64,000 bases of DNA from Sphingosinicella sp. LHD-64 (lineage in GTDB: Bacteria > Pseudomonadota > Alphaproteobacteria > Sphingomonadales > Sphingomonadaceae). Each line of letters starts with the position of its first letter. Position 1 is the stretch's first letter. Location of the stretch: positions 1,116,001-1,180,000 of the forward strand of contig NZ_JAVIFV010000001.1 in assembly GCF_031157375.1 (NCBI RefSeq), written 5' to 3'. Below are positions 54,323 to 63,110 of the stretch, one piece after another. Under the pieces are notes generated by a model. That model had not been told where the DNA came from, searched no databases, and saw nothing but the letters and a program-made list of their open reading frames with translations. The position numbers and the translations under genes were made by a program.

Positions 54323-55382
54323 GGGTCGTGACTTCGGCGAGACGCTTGAGCCGCTCGAACGGCGCGCCGGACGCGATCGTGCGCAGCGCCAGCGCGACGC
54401 CACTGCGCAAATCCTCGGCCAGACCCGCCGTCATCAGCAACGCGCCGGCATTGAGCGCGACCGCATGGGTTTCCGCAACCTCCCCGCGCCCGGTGAGCAG
54501 CGCCGTCAACCGTGCTGCATTCTCCTCGGGCCCGCCGCCGCTGAGCGCCGAAAGCGGCGCCCGTCGTAGATTGGCGTCCTCCGGCGCGAAGGTGAAACGC
54601 TCCAACCGGCCGTCATCGACCCGCACCGCCTCGGTCGCCTCGTGCAGCGCCACCTCGTCGAGGCCGCCGCCATGGACGACCATCGCCCGCCGGACGCCGA
54701 GCGCCACCAGCACCTCGGCGACCGGCTGCAGCAACCCGCCATCGGCGACGCCGAGCAGCTGCACCGGCGGCTCGGCCGGGTTCACGCAGGGGCCGAGCAC
54801 GTTCATGATCGTGCGCACCTTGAGCGCGCGCCGCACCGGCCCGGCATGGCGCAGGCCCGGATGATAGTCCGGCGCGAACAGGAAGCAGACGCCCGCCTCG
54901 TCGAGCGCGCGGCGCGAGGTTTCGGCCGGCACGCTCAGTTGCACGCCCAGAAACTCCAGCACGTCGGCCGAACCGCAGCGCGAGGTGACCGATCGGTTGC
55001 CATGCTTCGCCACCGGCAGCCCCGCCGCCGCTGATACGAAGGCGACCGCCGTCGACAGGTTGATCGTGCCCGAACCGTCGCCGCCGGTGCCGCAGCTGTC
55101 GGCGAAGAGATAGTCCGGCCGCGCGAACGGCAGGTCGGCGGCGCGCAGCGCGCGGGCCGCGCCGATCAGCTCGTCGGCGGTCTCGCCCTTCACCTTGAGC
55201 GCGACCAGCAACGCCGCGATCGACGGTTCGGAGAGCTGGCCGGCGACAAGCGCGCCGAACAGCTGCTCGGCCTCGCCTTGCGAGAGCGAGCGGCCGGCGA
55301 AGAGGCTACTGAGCGCCTCCTCGACCGGATCGGCGGCGGGAAGCGGGTCGATCTGGAGCGCGGGGGCGGCGGTCATGTACAT
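54315..55382 (-). CDS. trpD: Anthranilate phosphoribosyltransferase
   Basis: 355 residues. The PRPP-binding region is DSCGTGGDGSGTINLST, followed by KHGNRSVTSRCGSADVLE. It joins anthranilate and PRPP. It is the first structural gene of the operon; trpE and trpG are not adjacent. AGGA seven bases upstream supports the ATG at 55382, though the ATG at 55376 is close by. Its expression is expected to depend on the attenuator at 55416-55442. Confidence 0.95.
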   Translation of the reverse strand: MYMTAAPALQIDPLPAADPVEEALSSLFAGRSLSQGEAEQLFGALVAGQLSEPSIAALLVALKVKGETADELIGAARALRAADLPFARPDYLFADSCGTGGDGSGTINLSTAVAFVSAAAGLPVAKHGNRSVTSRCGSADVLEFLGVQLSVPAETSRRALDEAGVCFLFAPDYHPGLRHAGPVRRALKVRTIMNVLGPCVNPAEPPVQLLGVADGGLLQPVAEVLVALGVRRAMVVHGGGLDEVALHEATEAVRVDDGRLERFTFAPEDANLRRAPLSALSGGGPEENAARLTALLTGRGEVAETHAVALNAGALLMTAGLAEDLRSGVALALRTIASGAPFERLKRLAEVTTHA

Positions 55383-55415
55383 GGCGTGGTCCTGTCAGGC
55401 TGGGGTTGGGCGCAA

Positions 55416-55442
55416 GAAAAAGCCCGCCGGAAGCGGCGGGCT
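55416..55442 (-). terminator. trp attenuator terminator
   Basis: On the minus strand the stem AGCCCGCCG / CGGCGGGCT closes a four-base loop and runs into TTTTT. It lies between the leader peptide stop and trpD. An alternative hairpin at 55468-55482 (GGCTCT / AGAGCC) sits directly after the leader stop codon and could act as the pause or antiterminating structure. Confidence 0.88.
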
Positions 55443-55483
55443 CTGTGGTCTTCGAGTGGGGACTTGGGGCTCTTAGAGAGCCG

Positions 55484-55600
55484 TCACCATCGATACAGGC
55501 GCGCCGCGGCGGGATCGCTCCACCACCAACGCCATGCATGCGCCGCCGCAGCCGCCGGACGGGCGGTCAGGTCACCGAAACGGGACGCGGTCGCGTTCAT
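55484..55600 (-). CDS. trpL: trp operon leader peptide
   Basis: 38 codons. Residues 23-27 are WRWWW and the last residue is again Trp, five Trp in a peptide this short. The stop codon is 42 bases upstream of a strong intrinsic terminator that precedes trpD. This is the classical arrangement for ribosome-mediated attenuation: when charged tRNA-Trp is scarce the ribosome stalls on the WWW codons and the terminator cannot form. The long N-terminal part before the Trp cluster (22 residues) and the missing ribosome site are unusual. In Sinorhizobium the trpL message is leaderless and its product acts in trans, which may be relevant here. Confidence 0.85.
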   Translation of the reverse strand: MNATASRFGDLTARPAAAAAHAWRWWWSDPAAARLYRW

Positions 55601-55607
55601 GCCCTTA

Positions 55608-55636
55608 TGATTTCCGATTTCACTGCGCCGCGTCAA
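55608..55636 (-). promoter_or_regulatory. Candidate trp operon promoter
   Basis: TTGACG on the minus strand (55636-55631) lies just past the stop codon of the upstream gene. A 17-base spacer leads to AAATCA (55613-55608). Transcription would then begin within a few bases of the trpL ATG at 55600. Confidence 0.5.
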
Positions 55637-55638
55637 CC

Positions 55639-57837
55639 CTATTTCACGATCAGGAGCTGCGCATCGCCTTCGCGGTGGACGACGGCGGTGGTCACGTCCG
55701 CACCGACCCGCGACAGCGACAGGTCCAGCCGCGAGCCCGCCACCCGCACGCCGCCGAGCGACAGATGGTCGATGAAGGCGGGCAGGCTGGGATTGTGGAG
55801 CAGCACGCAATTGTTGGCGTCGTCGAGCGTCAGGCCGGTCGCCGCGGCGACCAGCGCGAAGGGCGCCGCGGCGGCCCAGGCCTGGGGCGAGCAGGCGACC
55901 GGATAGGCGGTCGGGCCGCGCTTGCGCCGCCGGGTAAAGCCGCAGAACAGCTCCGGCAGGCGCCGGAACTCGTCATAGATCGCCGCCTCGATCAGCCCCT
56001 GGAAGATCCTCAGCACCGCGTCCTTGTGACCGTAACGCGCCAGGCCGAGCGCGATCAGCGCGTTGTCGTGCGGCCAGACCGAACCGTTGTGATAGGACAT
56101 CGGATTGTAGCGCGCCTCGCCCTGCGCGATCGTGCGCACGCCCCAGCCCGAGAAGAAGTCCCGCCCGGTGAACAGCCGCGCCATCCGCGCTGCGCGCTCC
56201 GGATCGGCGATCCCGGCGAACAGCGCGTGACCGGCATTGGAGGAGCGCACGCGACAGGGCTGCTTGCGCCCGTCGAGCGCCAGCGCATAGCAGCCCAGCT
56301 CATCGACCCAGAACCGGTCCTCGAAGCGCTGCTGCAGCACCTCGGCCTCTTCCGCCAGGCTGTGCGCCAGGTCCGCCTCGCCGAGCGCTTGGGCGATTCC
56401 CGCCGCGCCGCGCTTGGCGGCAAACACATAGGCCTGCACCTCGCAAAGCGCGATCGGCCCTTCGGCGGCGCGGCCGTCGGCATGGAAGACCGAATCGAAG
56501 CTGTCCTTCCAGCCCTGGTTGGCAAGACCCCGGTCGGTCATCCGGGCATATTCGATGAAGCCGTCGCCGTCGATGTCGCCCCATCGGTCGATCCAGCCCA
56601 GGGCCGCGTGCAGGTTCGGCCAGATCTCGCGGATCGTCGCCAGGTCGCCCGAACGGTCCAAGTAGAGCCCGGCGAGCAGGACGAAAAGCGGCGTCGAATC
56701 GACCGAGCCGTAATAGCGGCGGAACGGCACCTCGCCGAGCATCGCCATCTCGCCGCCGCGCATCTCGTGGAGGATCTTGCCGGGCTGCGCGTCCGCCGCC
56801 TCGTCCACCTCGGTCGCCTGGGTCAGCGCGAGCGCCTTCAGCACGCCCTTGGCGATGTCCGGCGCGATCCACAGCAGCTCGATCGCGGTGATCAGTCCGT
56901 CGCGGCCGAAGATGGTGCTGTACCAGGGAACACCCGCATAGGGGTACAAGCCGTAGGGCGTCTCGGTCAGCAGCATGTCGATGTCGGAGACCGAGCGGTC
57001 GATCACCGTGTCGAAGAGTTCGTTGGAGCTGGCCACCCCGCCCTGCCGCTCGACCCGGTCGCGGCTCGCCTGCCGCACCGCGCGATAGGCGGGAATGAGC
57101 TCGGGCAGGTCGAGCTGATCCTCGCCATCCAGGCCGCAGATGGTCTTCATCACCACGTGGAGCCGCTCGGTTTCTGAGAAATCGAGGTCCCATCGGGCAC
57201 CCCGCGCGGTCAGCTCTTCCGGCGGCGGATCGAACTGGACGGTGGCAGTGCGTATCACCGCATCGAGGCCGTAATAGGTGAAGCGGACGCGGCGGTCGTC
57301 CAGCCGCTCGGTGGTGAGGCTCCCGCGCCGCGCGCGGATCTCGCCGCGCACCTCGAACAGGTCGGCGAAGTCCGAACCGAAGGCGATCTCGAACGGGATC
57401 GGGTGCGGGATCGGGTTGAACCGCCGCAGCCGGAAGCGCTCGTAGCAGGTGCAGTCGTGCAGGAACTTCAGGCGCCCCAGATGGATGCTATCGCGCTGCA
57501 GCCGAACATGGCCCTCGGCGTCATGCAGGTCGGCATTTGCGAGGTCGACGACCAGCGCGCCATTGTCGTCGAGCACGACCGAGCCGAGCAGCAGCGGGTC
57601 CATCCCGCCGAGCTTCACCTGGAGGTGCGAGAGGAACCGCGTGTCCCGATAGAACAGGCCGTCCGGCCCACCCTCGCCGCCACGGCAATCGCCCTGCTTG
57701 TCGAACACGCCGAACAGGTCGCCCTGCTTCAGGGTCCTCAGCGTCCGCTCGACGAGCGATTTGGTCGCCTCGATATGATAGCTCTCGAGGGCCGGCGGCG
57801 CGCCGGTCCAGCCGGCCTTGAGGGCGATCTCGTTCAT
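55639..57837 (-). CDS. Amylo-alpha-1,6-glucosidase family protein (MGH1-type)
   Basis: 732 residues. An N-terminal beta-sandwich (about 35-260, with GGPDGLFYRDTRFLSHLQV) is followed by an (alpha/alpha)6 barrel. The barrel has YPYAGVPWYSTIFGRDGLIT and NQGWKDSFDSVFHADG, and a later SYHNGSVWPHDNAL. These are the conserved acidic-residue regions of glycogen-debranching-enzyme-like GH63/GH133-related proteins widespread in soil bacteria. The exact substrate is not known. Its start overlaps the glycosyltransferase stop as ATGA, so both act in one pathway, perhaps trehalose- or glucan-related. Confidence 0.85.
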   Translation of the reverse strand: MNEIALKAGWTGAPPALESYHIEATKSLVERTLRTLKQGDLFGVFDKQGDCRGGEGGPDGLFYRDTRFLSHLQVKLGGMDPLLLGSVVLDDNGALVVDLANADLHDAEGHVRLQRDSIHLGRLKFLHDCTCYERFRLRRFNPIPHPIPFEIAFGSDFADLFEVRGEIRARRGSLTTERLDDRRVRFTYYGLDAVIRTATVQFDPPPEELTARGARWDLDFSETERLHVVMKTICGLDGEDQLDLPELIPAYRAVRQASRDRVERQGGVASSNELFDTVIDRSVSDIDMLLTETPYGLYPYAGVPWYSTIFGRDGLITAIELLWIAPDIAKGVLKALALTQATEVDEAADAQPGKILHEMRGGEMAMLGEVPFRRYYGSVDSTPLFVLLAGLYLDRSGDLATIREIWPNLHAALGWIDRWGDIDGDGFIEYARMTDRGLANQGWKDSFDSVFHADGRAAEGPIALCEVQAYVFAAKRGAAGIAQALGEADLAHSLAEEAEVLQQRFEDRFWVDELGCYALALDGRKQPCRVRSSNAGHALFAGIADPERAARMARLFTGRDFFSGWGVRTIAQGEARYNPMSYHNGSVWPHDNALIALGLARYGHKDAVLRIFQGLIEAAIYDEFRRLPELFCGFTRRRKRGPTAYPVACSPQAWAAAAPFALVAAATGLTLDDANNCVLLHNPSLPAFIDHLSLGGVRVAGSRLDLSLSRVGADVTTAVVHREGDAQLLIVK

Positions 57838-58898
57838 GCCGCCACGGTCATCGAGTCTCCGAACAGGGCGCCGCGCGTGTCGGCACCGAGAGCCTGATAG
57901 AGCGCGACATAGTCTCGCGCCATGCGATCGGCGGTGAAGCGTTCCTCGAACGCGGTCCGCACGAGCCTGCGCGACAGCGAGGCCGCCGCATCGACCGCAG
58001 CCACCGCCTCGTCGATGCTCTCGACCAGGAAGCCGCTGCGGCCATGCTCGATCACCTCGGGCGTGGAGCCGTTGCGCCAGGCGATGACCGGCGTCCCCGC
58101 CGCCATCGCCTCGATCATCACCAGCCCGAACGGCTCCGGCCAGTCGATCGGGAAAAGCAGCGCGCGCGCATTGCCGAGGAAGTCCGGTTTCTCCGCATCG
58201 CCGATCTCGCCGATGAATTCGACCGCCGGATCGTCCAGCAGCGGCTTGATCCGCTCCTCGAAATAGGCGGTGTCCGCGCGATCGACCTTGGCGGCGATCT
58301 TCAGCTTCATGCCCGCACGGCGCGCGATCTCGATGGCGCGGTCGGGGCGCTTCTCGGGCGATATGCGCCCGATGAAGGCGAGATAGTCGCCGGCGCCCTC
58401 GCCGAACGGGATCAGGTTCCGGGGCATGCCGTGGTGCACCGTGCTGACGAAGTTCGCATGGGCGATGGGGAGGCGCTGGTTGTCCGAGATCGACACCAGG
58501 TTCATCTCGGGAAAGGTCCGGTAGGCCGGCCAGAAATCGGGAAAGTCCTGCCGCCCGTGCAGCGTGGTGAGGCATTTGCCCGTCATGTGCCGGAACGTCG
58601 GGAAGTGGAGGAAATCGATGTGGAAATGGAGGATGTCGAAATCGTCGGCGCGGACGAGGACGCGATCGAGCATCGCGAGCAGGCTGGCCAGGTGATCGTT
58701 GATTCCGCTCAGCCTCAGGCCAGTCGGGGCGCAGGGAACGAGCCGGGCCGAGGTGACCGAATCGCCGGCGGCGAACAATGTGACGTCATGGCCCTGGTCG
58801 ACCAAAGCCTCGGTGAGCCACCAGATGACCCGCTCGGTGCCGCCATAGAGCTTCGGCGGTACGGCTTCCGCCAGCGGCGCGATATGGGCGATGCGCAC
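57834..58898 (-). CDS. GT4-family glycosyltransferase
   Basis: 354 residues, GT-B fold. The N-terminus has IAPLAEAVPPKLYGGTERV, the glycine-rich loop of GT4 enzymes; the C-terminal domain shows FIGRISPEKRPDRAIEIA and the nucleotide-sugar motif EPFGLVMIEAMAAGTPVIA. It would transfer a sugar from a nucleotide donor; donor and acceptor are unknown. The GTG at 58898 has AGGAGGG upstream. It is translationally coupled to the debranching-enzyme-like gene. Confidence 0.88.
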   Translation of the reverse strand: MRIAHIAPLAEAVPPKLYGGTERVIWWLTEALVDQGHDVTLFAAGDSVTSARLVPCAPTGLRLSGINDHLASLLAMLDRVLVRADDFDILHFHIDFLHFPTFRHMTGKCLTTLHGRQDFPDFWPAYRTFPEMNLVSISDNQRLPIAHANFVSTVHHGMPRNLIPFGEGAGDYLAFIGRISPEKRPDRAIEIARRAGMKLKIAAKVDRADTAYFEERIKPLLDDPAVEFIGEIGDAEKPDFLGNARALLFPIDWPEPFGLVMIEAMAAGTPVIAWRNGSTPEVIEHGRSGFLVESIDEAVAAVDAAASLSRRLVRTAFEERFTADRMARDYVALYQALGADTRGALFGDSMTVAA

Positions 58899-59020
58899 AA
58901 GACCCTCCTTCGAAACGCGCCTGACGGGAGCCGGGCGGCTCGCCACCGGGAAAGAACGAAGCGTCTCGGGAGCGGGTTCCGCGAAACCTTGCTGCAATGC
59001 ACAACGATCGTCAAGGACAA

Positions 59021-59689
59021 TCAGGAATAGAAAATATGCAGCCCGATCTGCGTGTTGCGCTCCAGCCGCCGGCCCCAGCCGGGCGCCACATAATTGGCAT
59101 GGTACCAGAGCACGTCGCGCGGCAGCAGCCGCAACTCGCCGGCCTGCGCGATCCGCGCCACTGCGACCGCGCGGCGCCACGCGGAGGTCCGCCGGTCGGC
59201 GCGGGGAATGACGCCGCGGCGCACGAAGGAGAATTGCCAGGGCTGGGTGACGACGGCGCAGATGGTGATCGGATAGAGGCCGGACCGGGTGCGGTTCAGC
59301 ACCACCTCGGCGACGGCGAGTTGGCCTTCGAGCGGTTCGCCCTGCGCTTCGAAATAGACGGCGCTGGCAAGGCAGTCCTGCTCGGCATTGGCAGTTTCGA
59401 CGCCCTCATGCTCCTCCACCAGTTCGGGGAGCGGCGGCGCCGGCAGCTCGTCCGGTACCTGCGAGAGATGGACGGCGAGACGGGCATCGTCGCCCGCCGG
59501 GTCGGCCGGCGTCTCGTCGTTGAGTCCGAGCTCGGTGATGTCCGCGCCCGTCGTCGCATGGGCGAGATAGGAGGTGACCGCGGCCGGCGGGGCATCGCCC
59601 TGCCAGGCGCTCAATGGCCCGCCCCAGAGCAGGGCCGCAAGGCCGAACGCCGCCGCGGCAAGCCCCGCGGCGCGAAACGATCGCTGCAT
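59021..59689 (-). CDS. SleB-type cell wall hydrolase
   Basis: 222 residues. An uncleaved or cleaved signal (hydrophobic about 6-27) is followed by an acidic linker and the Hydrolase_2 domain starting at CLASAVYFEAQGEPLEGQ, which holds the likely catalytic glutamate, and LAVAEVVLNR. The end of the domain has a Trp/Tyr-rich region with RLLPRDVLWYHANYV. The family cleaves peptidoglycan glycan strands; outside spore-formers it is common in alphaproteobacteria. The ATG at 59689 is used; no strong ribosome site is visible. Confidence 0.85.
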   Translation of the reverse strand: MQRSFRAAGLAAAAFGLAALLWGGPLSAWQGDAPPAAVTSYLAHATTGADITELGLNDETPADPAGDDARLAVHLSQVPDELPAPPLPELVEEHEGVETANAEQDCLASAVYFEAQGEPLEGQLAVAEVVLNRTRSGLYPITICAVVTQPWQFSFVRRGVIPRADRRTSAWRRAVAVARIAQAGELRLLPRDVLWYHANYVAPGWGRRLERNTQIGLHIFYS

Positions 59690-59905
59690 TATATCCGCAT
59701 CCAGTGCGGCGGGCGGTCCCCATTCGGATGCGCTCCACGCACCCGGTCCATACGCTCGCCGACTTGCACCGGCCACTCCGCACTGCGTCAGCGGCACCCG
59801 CTCGTTGAAACTGTTGGCGTGGACCTGTCCACCGGTGTCCGCAGAGTCAAATGTTATGCTGCAGTGCAACGATGAATCGAGCCAGGGCCGGGGCGAACCG
59901 TGGAA

Positions 59906-60415
59906 CTACGGTAGCGTGTTGCCCTCCGCAGGGACCTGATGCGTCACGCCGGAGACCAGCCGGACCCGCGCGCTCGGAACCCAGCCGGCCGCGCACGGCC
60001 CCGGATAGGCGCGCCGGCGCGGCACCGGCGCCGAGACGCCGCAGCGCGCCGCCGCCTCACCGCCCGAATCGTAGACGATGCCGAACCAGCGCTGGTCCTG
60101 GCTGCGCGCGCAGATGAAGAATTCGGCGCCGGCTTCGAGATAGTCGATCTCCTCATTGGCCTCGAACGGCGCGGCGCGGACCGGCACCGCCTCCGCGCTG
60201 CTGCGCTCACGTACCGCGCCCCGCGCGTTGCAGGCGGCGAAGTTCGGGCCGAGTTCGCCGATCCGGACCGGCATCACCGTATCGCGCAGCACCGTCTCAT
60301 TGTCGGCGGCGCGGACATAGGGCGGGGTGGTCGATCCCTGCACGTTCGGATCCGGCGCCCGCTCGCCGCACCCGGCGAGCAGCAAGGCCGCCACGAGTCC
60401 AAGTTGAGCCTTCAT
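59906..60415 (-). CDS. Lipoprotein of unknown function, SH3-like
   Basis: 169 residues. The lipobox LLLAGC places the lipidated cysteine at 16. The body has the pattern MPVRIGELGPNFAACNARG and EEIDYLEAGAEFFICARS, similar to an SH3-like periplasmic domain, with four to five cysteines that may form disulfides. No partner is known. It is divergent from the EVE gene across 51 bases. Confidence 0.7.
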   Translation of the reverse strand: MKAQLGLVAALLLAGCGERAPDPNVQGSTTPPYVRAADNETVLRDTVMPVRIGELGPNFAACNARGAVRERSSAEAVPVRAAPFEANEEIDYLEAGAEFFICARSQDQRWFGIVYDSGGEAAARCGVSAPVPRRRAYPGPCAAGWVPSARVRLVSGVTHQVPAEGNTLP

Positions 60416-60466
60416 CGCCTCTGGTCTAGTCAATCGCCCGAGCGAACGCGAGTGGGAGCCGATGCG

Positions 60467-60865
60467 ATGGCCAAATGGCTGATGAAGTCCGAACCCGAGG
60501 TTTACAGCTGGGACGACCTCAGTCGGGACAAAGCGACCGACTGGGACGGGGTCCGCAACAATGCCGCCCGCCTGCATCTGCGCGCGATGAAGCCCGGCGA
60601 CCAGGCGTTCTTCTACCATTCGGGCGACGTGAAGGCGGTGGTCGGGATCATGAAGGTCACCGGCGCGGGCAAGCCGGACGGCGAGGACGGCGCCTGGGTC
60701 AAGGTCCCGGTCGCGCCGGTGAAGCCGCTCAATCCCGTCACCCTCAAGGACATCAAGGCCGAGCCGAAGCTTGCTGAGATGGAGCTGGTCCGCCAGTCCC
60801 GTCTCTCCGTCTCGCCGGTGCGCGACGAGGAATGGGCGCTGGTGCTGAAGATGGCCGGAGCCTGA
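60467..60865 (+). CDS. EVE domain protein
   Basis: 132 residues, the whole length of a bacterial EVE protein. It opens with WLMKSEPEVYSWDDL and contains RNNAARLHLRAMKPGDQAFFYHS, the two strongest signatures of the domain. EVE is a PUA-like fold thought to bind modified bases in RNA or DNA. GGGAG precedes the ATG at 60467. Confidence 0.93.
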   Translation: MAKWLMKSEPEVYSWDDLSRDKATDWDGVRNNAARLHLRAMKPGDQAFFYHSGDVKAVVGIMKVTGAGKPDGEDGAWVKVPVAPVKPLNPVTLKDIKAEPKLAEMELVRQSRLSVSPVRDEEWALVLKMAGA

Positions 60866-60867
60866 GC

Positions 60868-61179
60868 GTGGGCGGGCTCGGCCGCCTCGCTCTCGTTGCG
60901 GCGCTGGCTGTGGCCGCCGCGGCGCCTGTCCTGTCCCAATCGCGGCCGGCGCGCTGGCATCTGACACCGGACGGTTACGGCCCGGTCAGGATCGGCATGA
61001 CCCGCGCCCAGGTCGAGCGGGCGCTCGCCGTGCGCCTGCGCGGCACGCCGCTGGAGGAGGGTCCGGACGCCTGCATCCAGATGTCCGCCGTGCGCGGTTT
61101 TCCCGGCCTCAGCTTCATGTTCGAGGCGCGGCGCCTCACCCGCATCTCCGCCATCCAATATATCGAGGGCTGCGCCTAG
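60868..61179 (+). CDS. Small exported protein of unknown function
   Basis: 103 residues from a GTG two bases after the EVE stop. A signal peptide (hydrophobic 6-20, cleavage near VLSQ) precedes a short domain with LTPDGYGPVRIGMTRAQVE, a pattern seen in small periplasmic proteins, and two cysteines that could pair. Co-translation with the EVE gene is likely. No function can be assigned. Confidence 0.65.
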   Translation: MGGLGRLALVAALAVAAAAPVLSQSRPARWHLTPDGYGPVRIGMTRAQVERALAVRLRGTPLEEGPDACIQMSAVRGFPGLSFMFEARRLTRISAIQYIEGCA

Positions 61180-61272
61180 GACTATTCCGCTTCGCTGGCG
61201 CACATGCCAGCGAGATGCGTCAGCCGGCCGATCATGACGAGAGTCATGTGACAGCGACCCCGTTGCCGCGTA

Positions 61273-62448
61273 ATGTCCGGGCTCAGGAGCGAACGATCGG
61301 TGCGCATGTCGGACCCACCGGCCCGGGGAACATTGCTCGTGCAGATCGGCTGCACGATGCTGATCGCCGCCGCGGGCTTGCGGGCCTATTGCGCGGGCGC
61401 GATCGACCACGCGCCGCTCACGCAAGCTCCGAACTGGGCGCTCAACTGGACGGCTGGCTACCTGGTCTTCATCGCCGCTTATTCGGGCTCTCATCTGCGC
61501 GCCGCCGGGGCGGGGACACGCATCGCCCTGCTCCTCATCCAGAGCCTGTCGGCGACCTATCTTCTGTGGCTCTATCCCAATTTCATCGTCACGGTTCTGT
61601 TCGTGGTCACCGCCTGGCGGATCGCCTGGACGCTCCCCCTTGGCCCCGCATTGGGCGCGATCGCGGTCCAATCCGCTGTTCTTGCCGGCCTCAAATATCT
61701 GGGACCGGCTCAGGAGATGTCGCCGCTCGTCCTGGTGACCACCGGCGCATTCGAGCTGTTCGCGGTCAGCGTCGCCCATCTCGCCCGGAACGAGACCGTG
61801 GCGAAGGAGCAGCTGGAGCGGACCAATGCGCAGCTCCGCACGACCCAGGCCTTCCTCACCGAGAACGCGCAGATGGCCGAGCGCCTGCGCCTGTCGCGCG
61901 ACCTCCATGATGCACTTGGCCACAACCTTACCAGCCTCGCCATCCGCCTCGACGTCGCGGGCCGCATGGCGCGCGGCGAGGCGGGAGATCATATCCGCAC
62001 GGCACGCCGTCTCGCCTCCGGTCTCCTCGACGACGTTCGTGACGTGGTCGCAAACGCACGCGTCGCGCCGGTCGACCTCAAGGCCCGTCTCGTTGCGATC
62101 GTCGCGGCGGTCGATACGCTCGACGTGCGCCTCAACTTTTCTGGCGCATTGAGCGCGGTCGACGGTTCGAGGGCCGATGTGATCATCCGCTGCGTTCAGG
62201 AGCTGATCACCAACGCCTAGCGCCATGCCGGGGCCAGCGAGCTCGTCATCGACATCAGCCAGGCCGGCAGCGAGCTCCAGGTCGCCGCCAGAGACAATGG
62301 TCGCGGTGGCGAGGTCGTCGAGGGTCGGGGATTGACCGGGATGCGCGAGCGCTTCGAGCTTCTGGGCGGTCGGTTCCGCCACGTCACCGTGCCGGGCAAG
62401 GGCTTCGGCATCTATGCCGCCGTTCCGTCCCTTGGGAGCCGGGCATGA
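61273..62448 (+). pseudogene. NarL-type sensor histidine kinase interrupted by an amber codon
   Basis: The frame encodes five or six membrane helices (about 20-175), a HisKA_3 dimerisation domain with the phosphoacceptor His212 in SRDLHDALGHNL, and the start of an HATPase domain. At 62218-62220 a TAG falls in the N-box, between ELITNA and RHAGASELV. The same frame then continues undisturbed through DNGRGG and GLTGMRERFELLGG to a TGA at 62448 that overlaps the regulator ATG as ATGA. Length and overlap show the ancestral gene was complete (391 sense codons or so). Without readthrough the product lacks ATP binding. The start could also be the ATG at 61306. Confidence 0.85.
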
Positions 62449-63083
62449 TCCGCGTCTGCCTGGCCGACGATCAGGCGCTCGTGCGCAACGGCATCGGCGC
62501 CCTGCTTAGATTCTTCGATGACATCGATGTCGTCGCCGAGGCCGAGGATGGCGATGCTGCGATCGAGGCCGTGCTGCGCCATTCGTGCGACGTTCTCCTT
62601 CTCGACATCCGCATGCCGGGCAAAAACGGGCTGCAAGTGATCGACGTGCTCGCGGGGCGCGATGCGTTGCCCCCCACCCTCCTCCTGACGACGTTTCAGG
62701 ACGATGCGGTGCTGGTGGCCGGAATCCGGGCCGGGGCCCGCGGCTTCCTGCTCAAGGGGGTCACGGCCGAGATCCTGGTCGATGCCATCAGGACGCTCGC
62801 CACCGGCGGTACCTATCTGTTCGCGCCGCTGGCGGCGGCCCCGGCGCCCGACGGCAAGGCGAGCTGGCGCGATGACATGCTCGATTGCCCCGACCCGCTC
62901 ACCACACGCGAGCGCGACGTGCTGACGCTGATGACGAGCGGAATCTCCAACGCCGAGATCGCCCGGGCGCTTTCGCTGCGGGAGGGGACGGTTCGCAACC
63001 ATGTGTCCAACATTCTCTCGAAGCTGGGCGTCGGCGATCGGACCAAAGCCGTGCTGGTGGCGCTTGAGCGCCGCCTTGCCTGA
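62445..63083 (+). CDS. NarL/LuxR-type response regulator
   Basis: 212 residues. The receiver domain has the acidic pair DD at 8-9, the phosphoacceptor Asp54 in LLLDIRMPG and Lys at about 104 in FLLKG. The LuxR-type helix-turn-helix has LTTRERDVLTLMTSG, NAEIARALSLREGTV and VSNILSKLGVGDRTKA. It is the partner of the kinase immediately upstream, whose stop it overlaps. With the kinase truncated it may be inactive, cross-regulated or phosphorylated by small-molecule donors. Confidence 0.94.
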   Translation: MIRVCLADDQALVRNGIGALLRFFDDIDVVAEAEDGDAAIEAVLRHSCDVLLLDIRMPGKNGLQVIDVLAGRDALPPTLLLTTFQDDAVLVAGIRAGARGFLLKGVTAEILVDAIRTLATGGTYLFAPLAAAPAPDGKASWRDDMLDCPDPLTTRERDVLTLMTSGISNAEIARALSLREGTVRNHVSNILSKLGVGDRTKAVLVALERRLA

Positions 63084-63110
63084 AGTGCCTTCGAGCGACT
63101 CTCGCTATGA

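Noticed and set aside
59686-59694. TATAAT overlapping the SleB-like gene start as a promoter
   Set aside because: No matching -35 at correct distance; likely chance.
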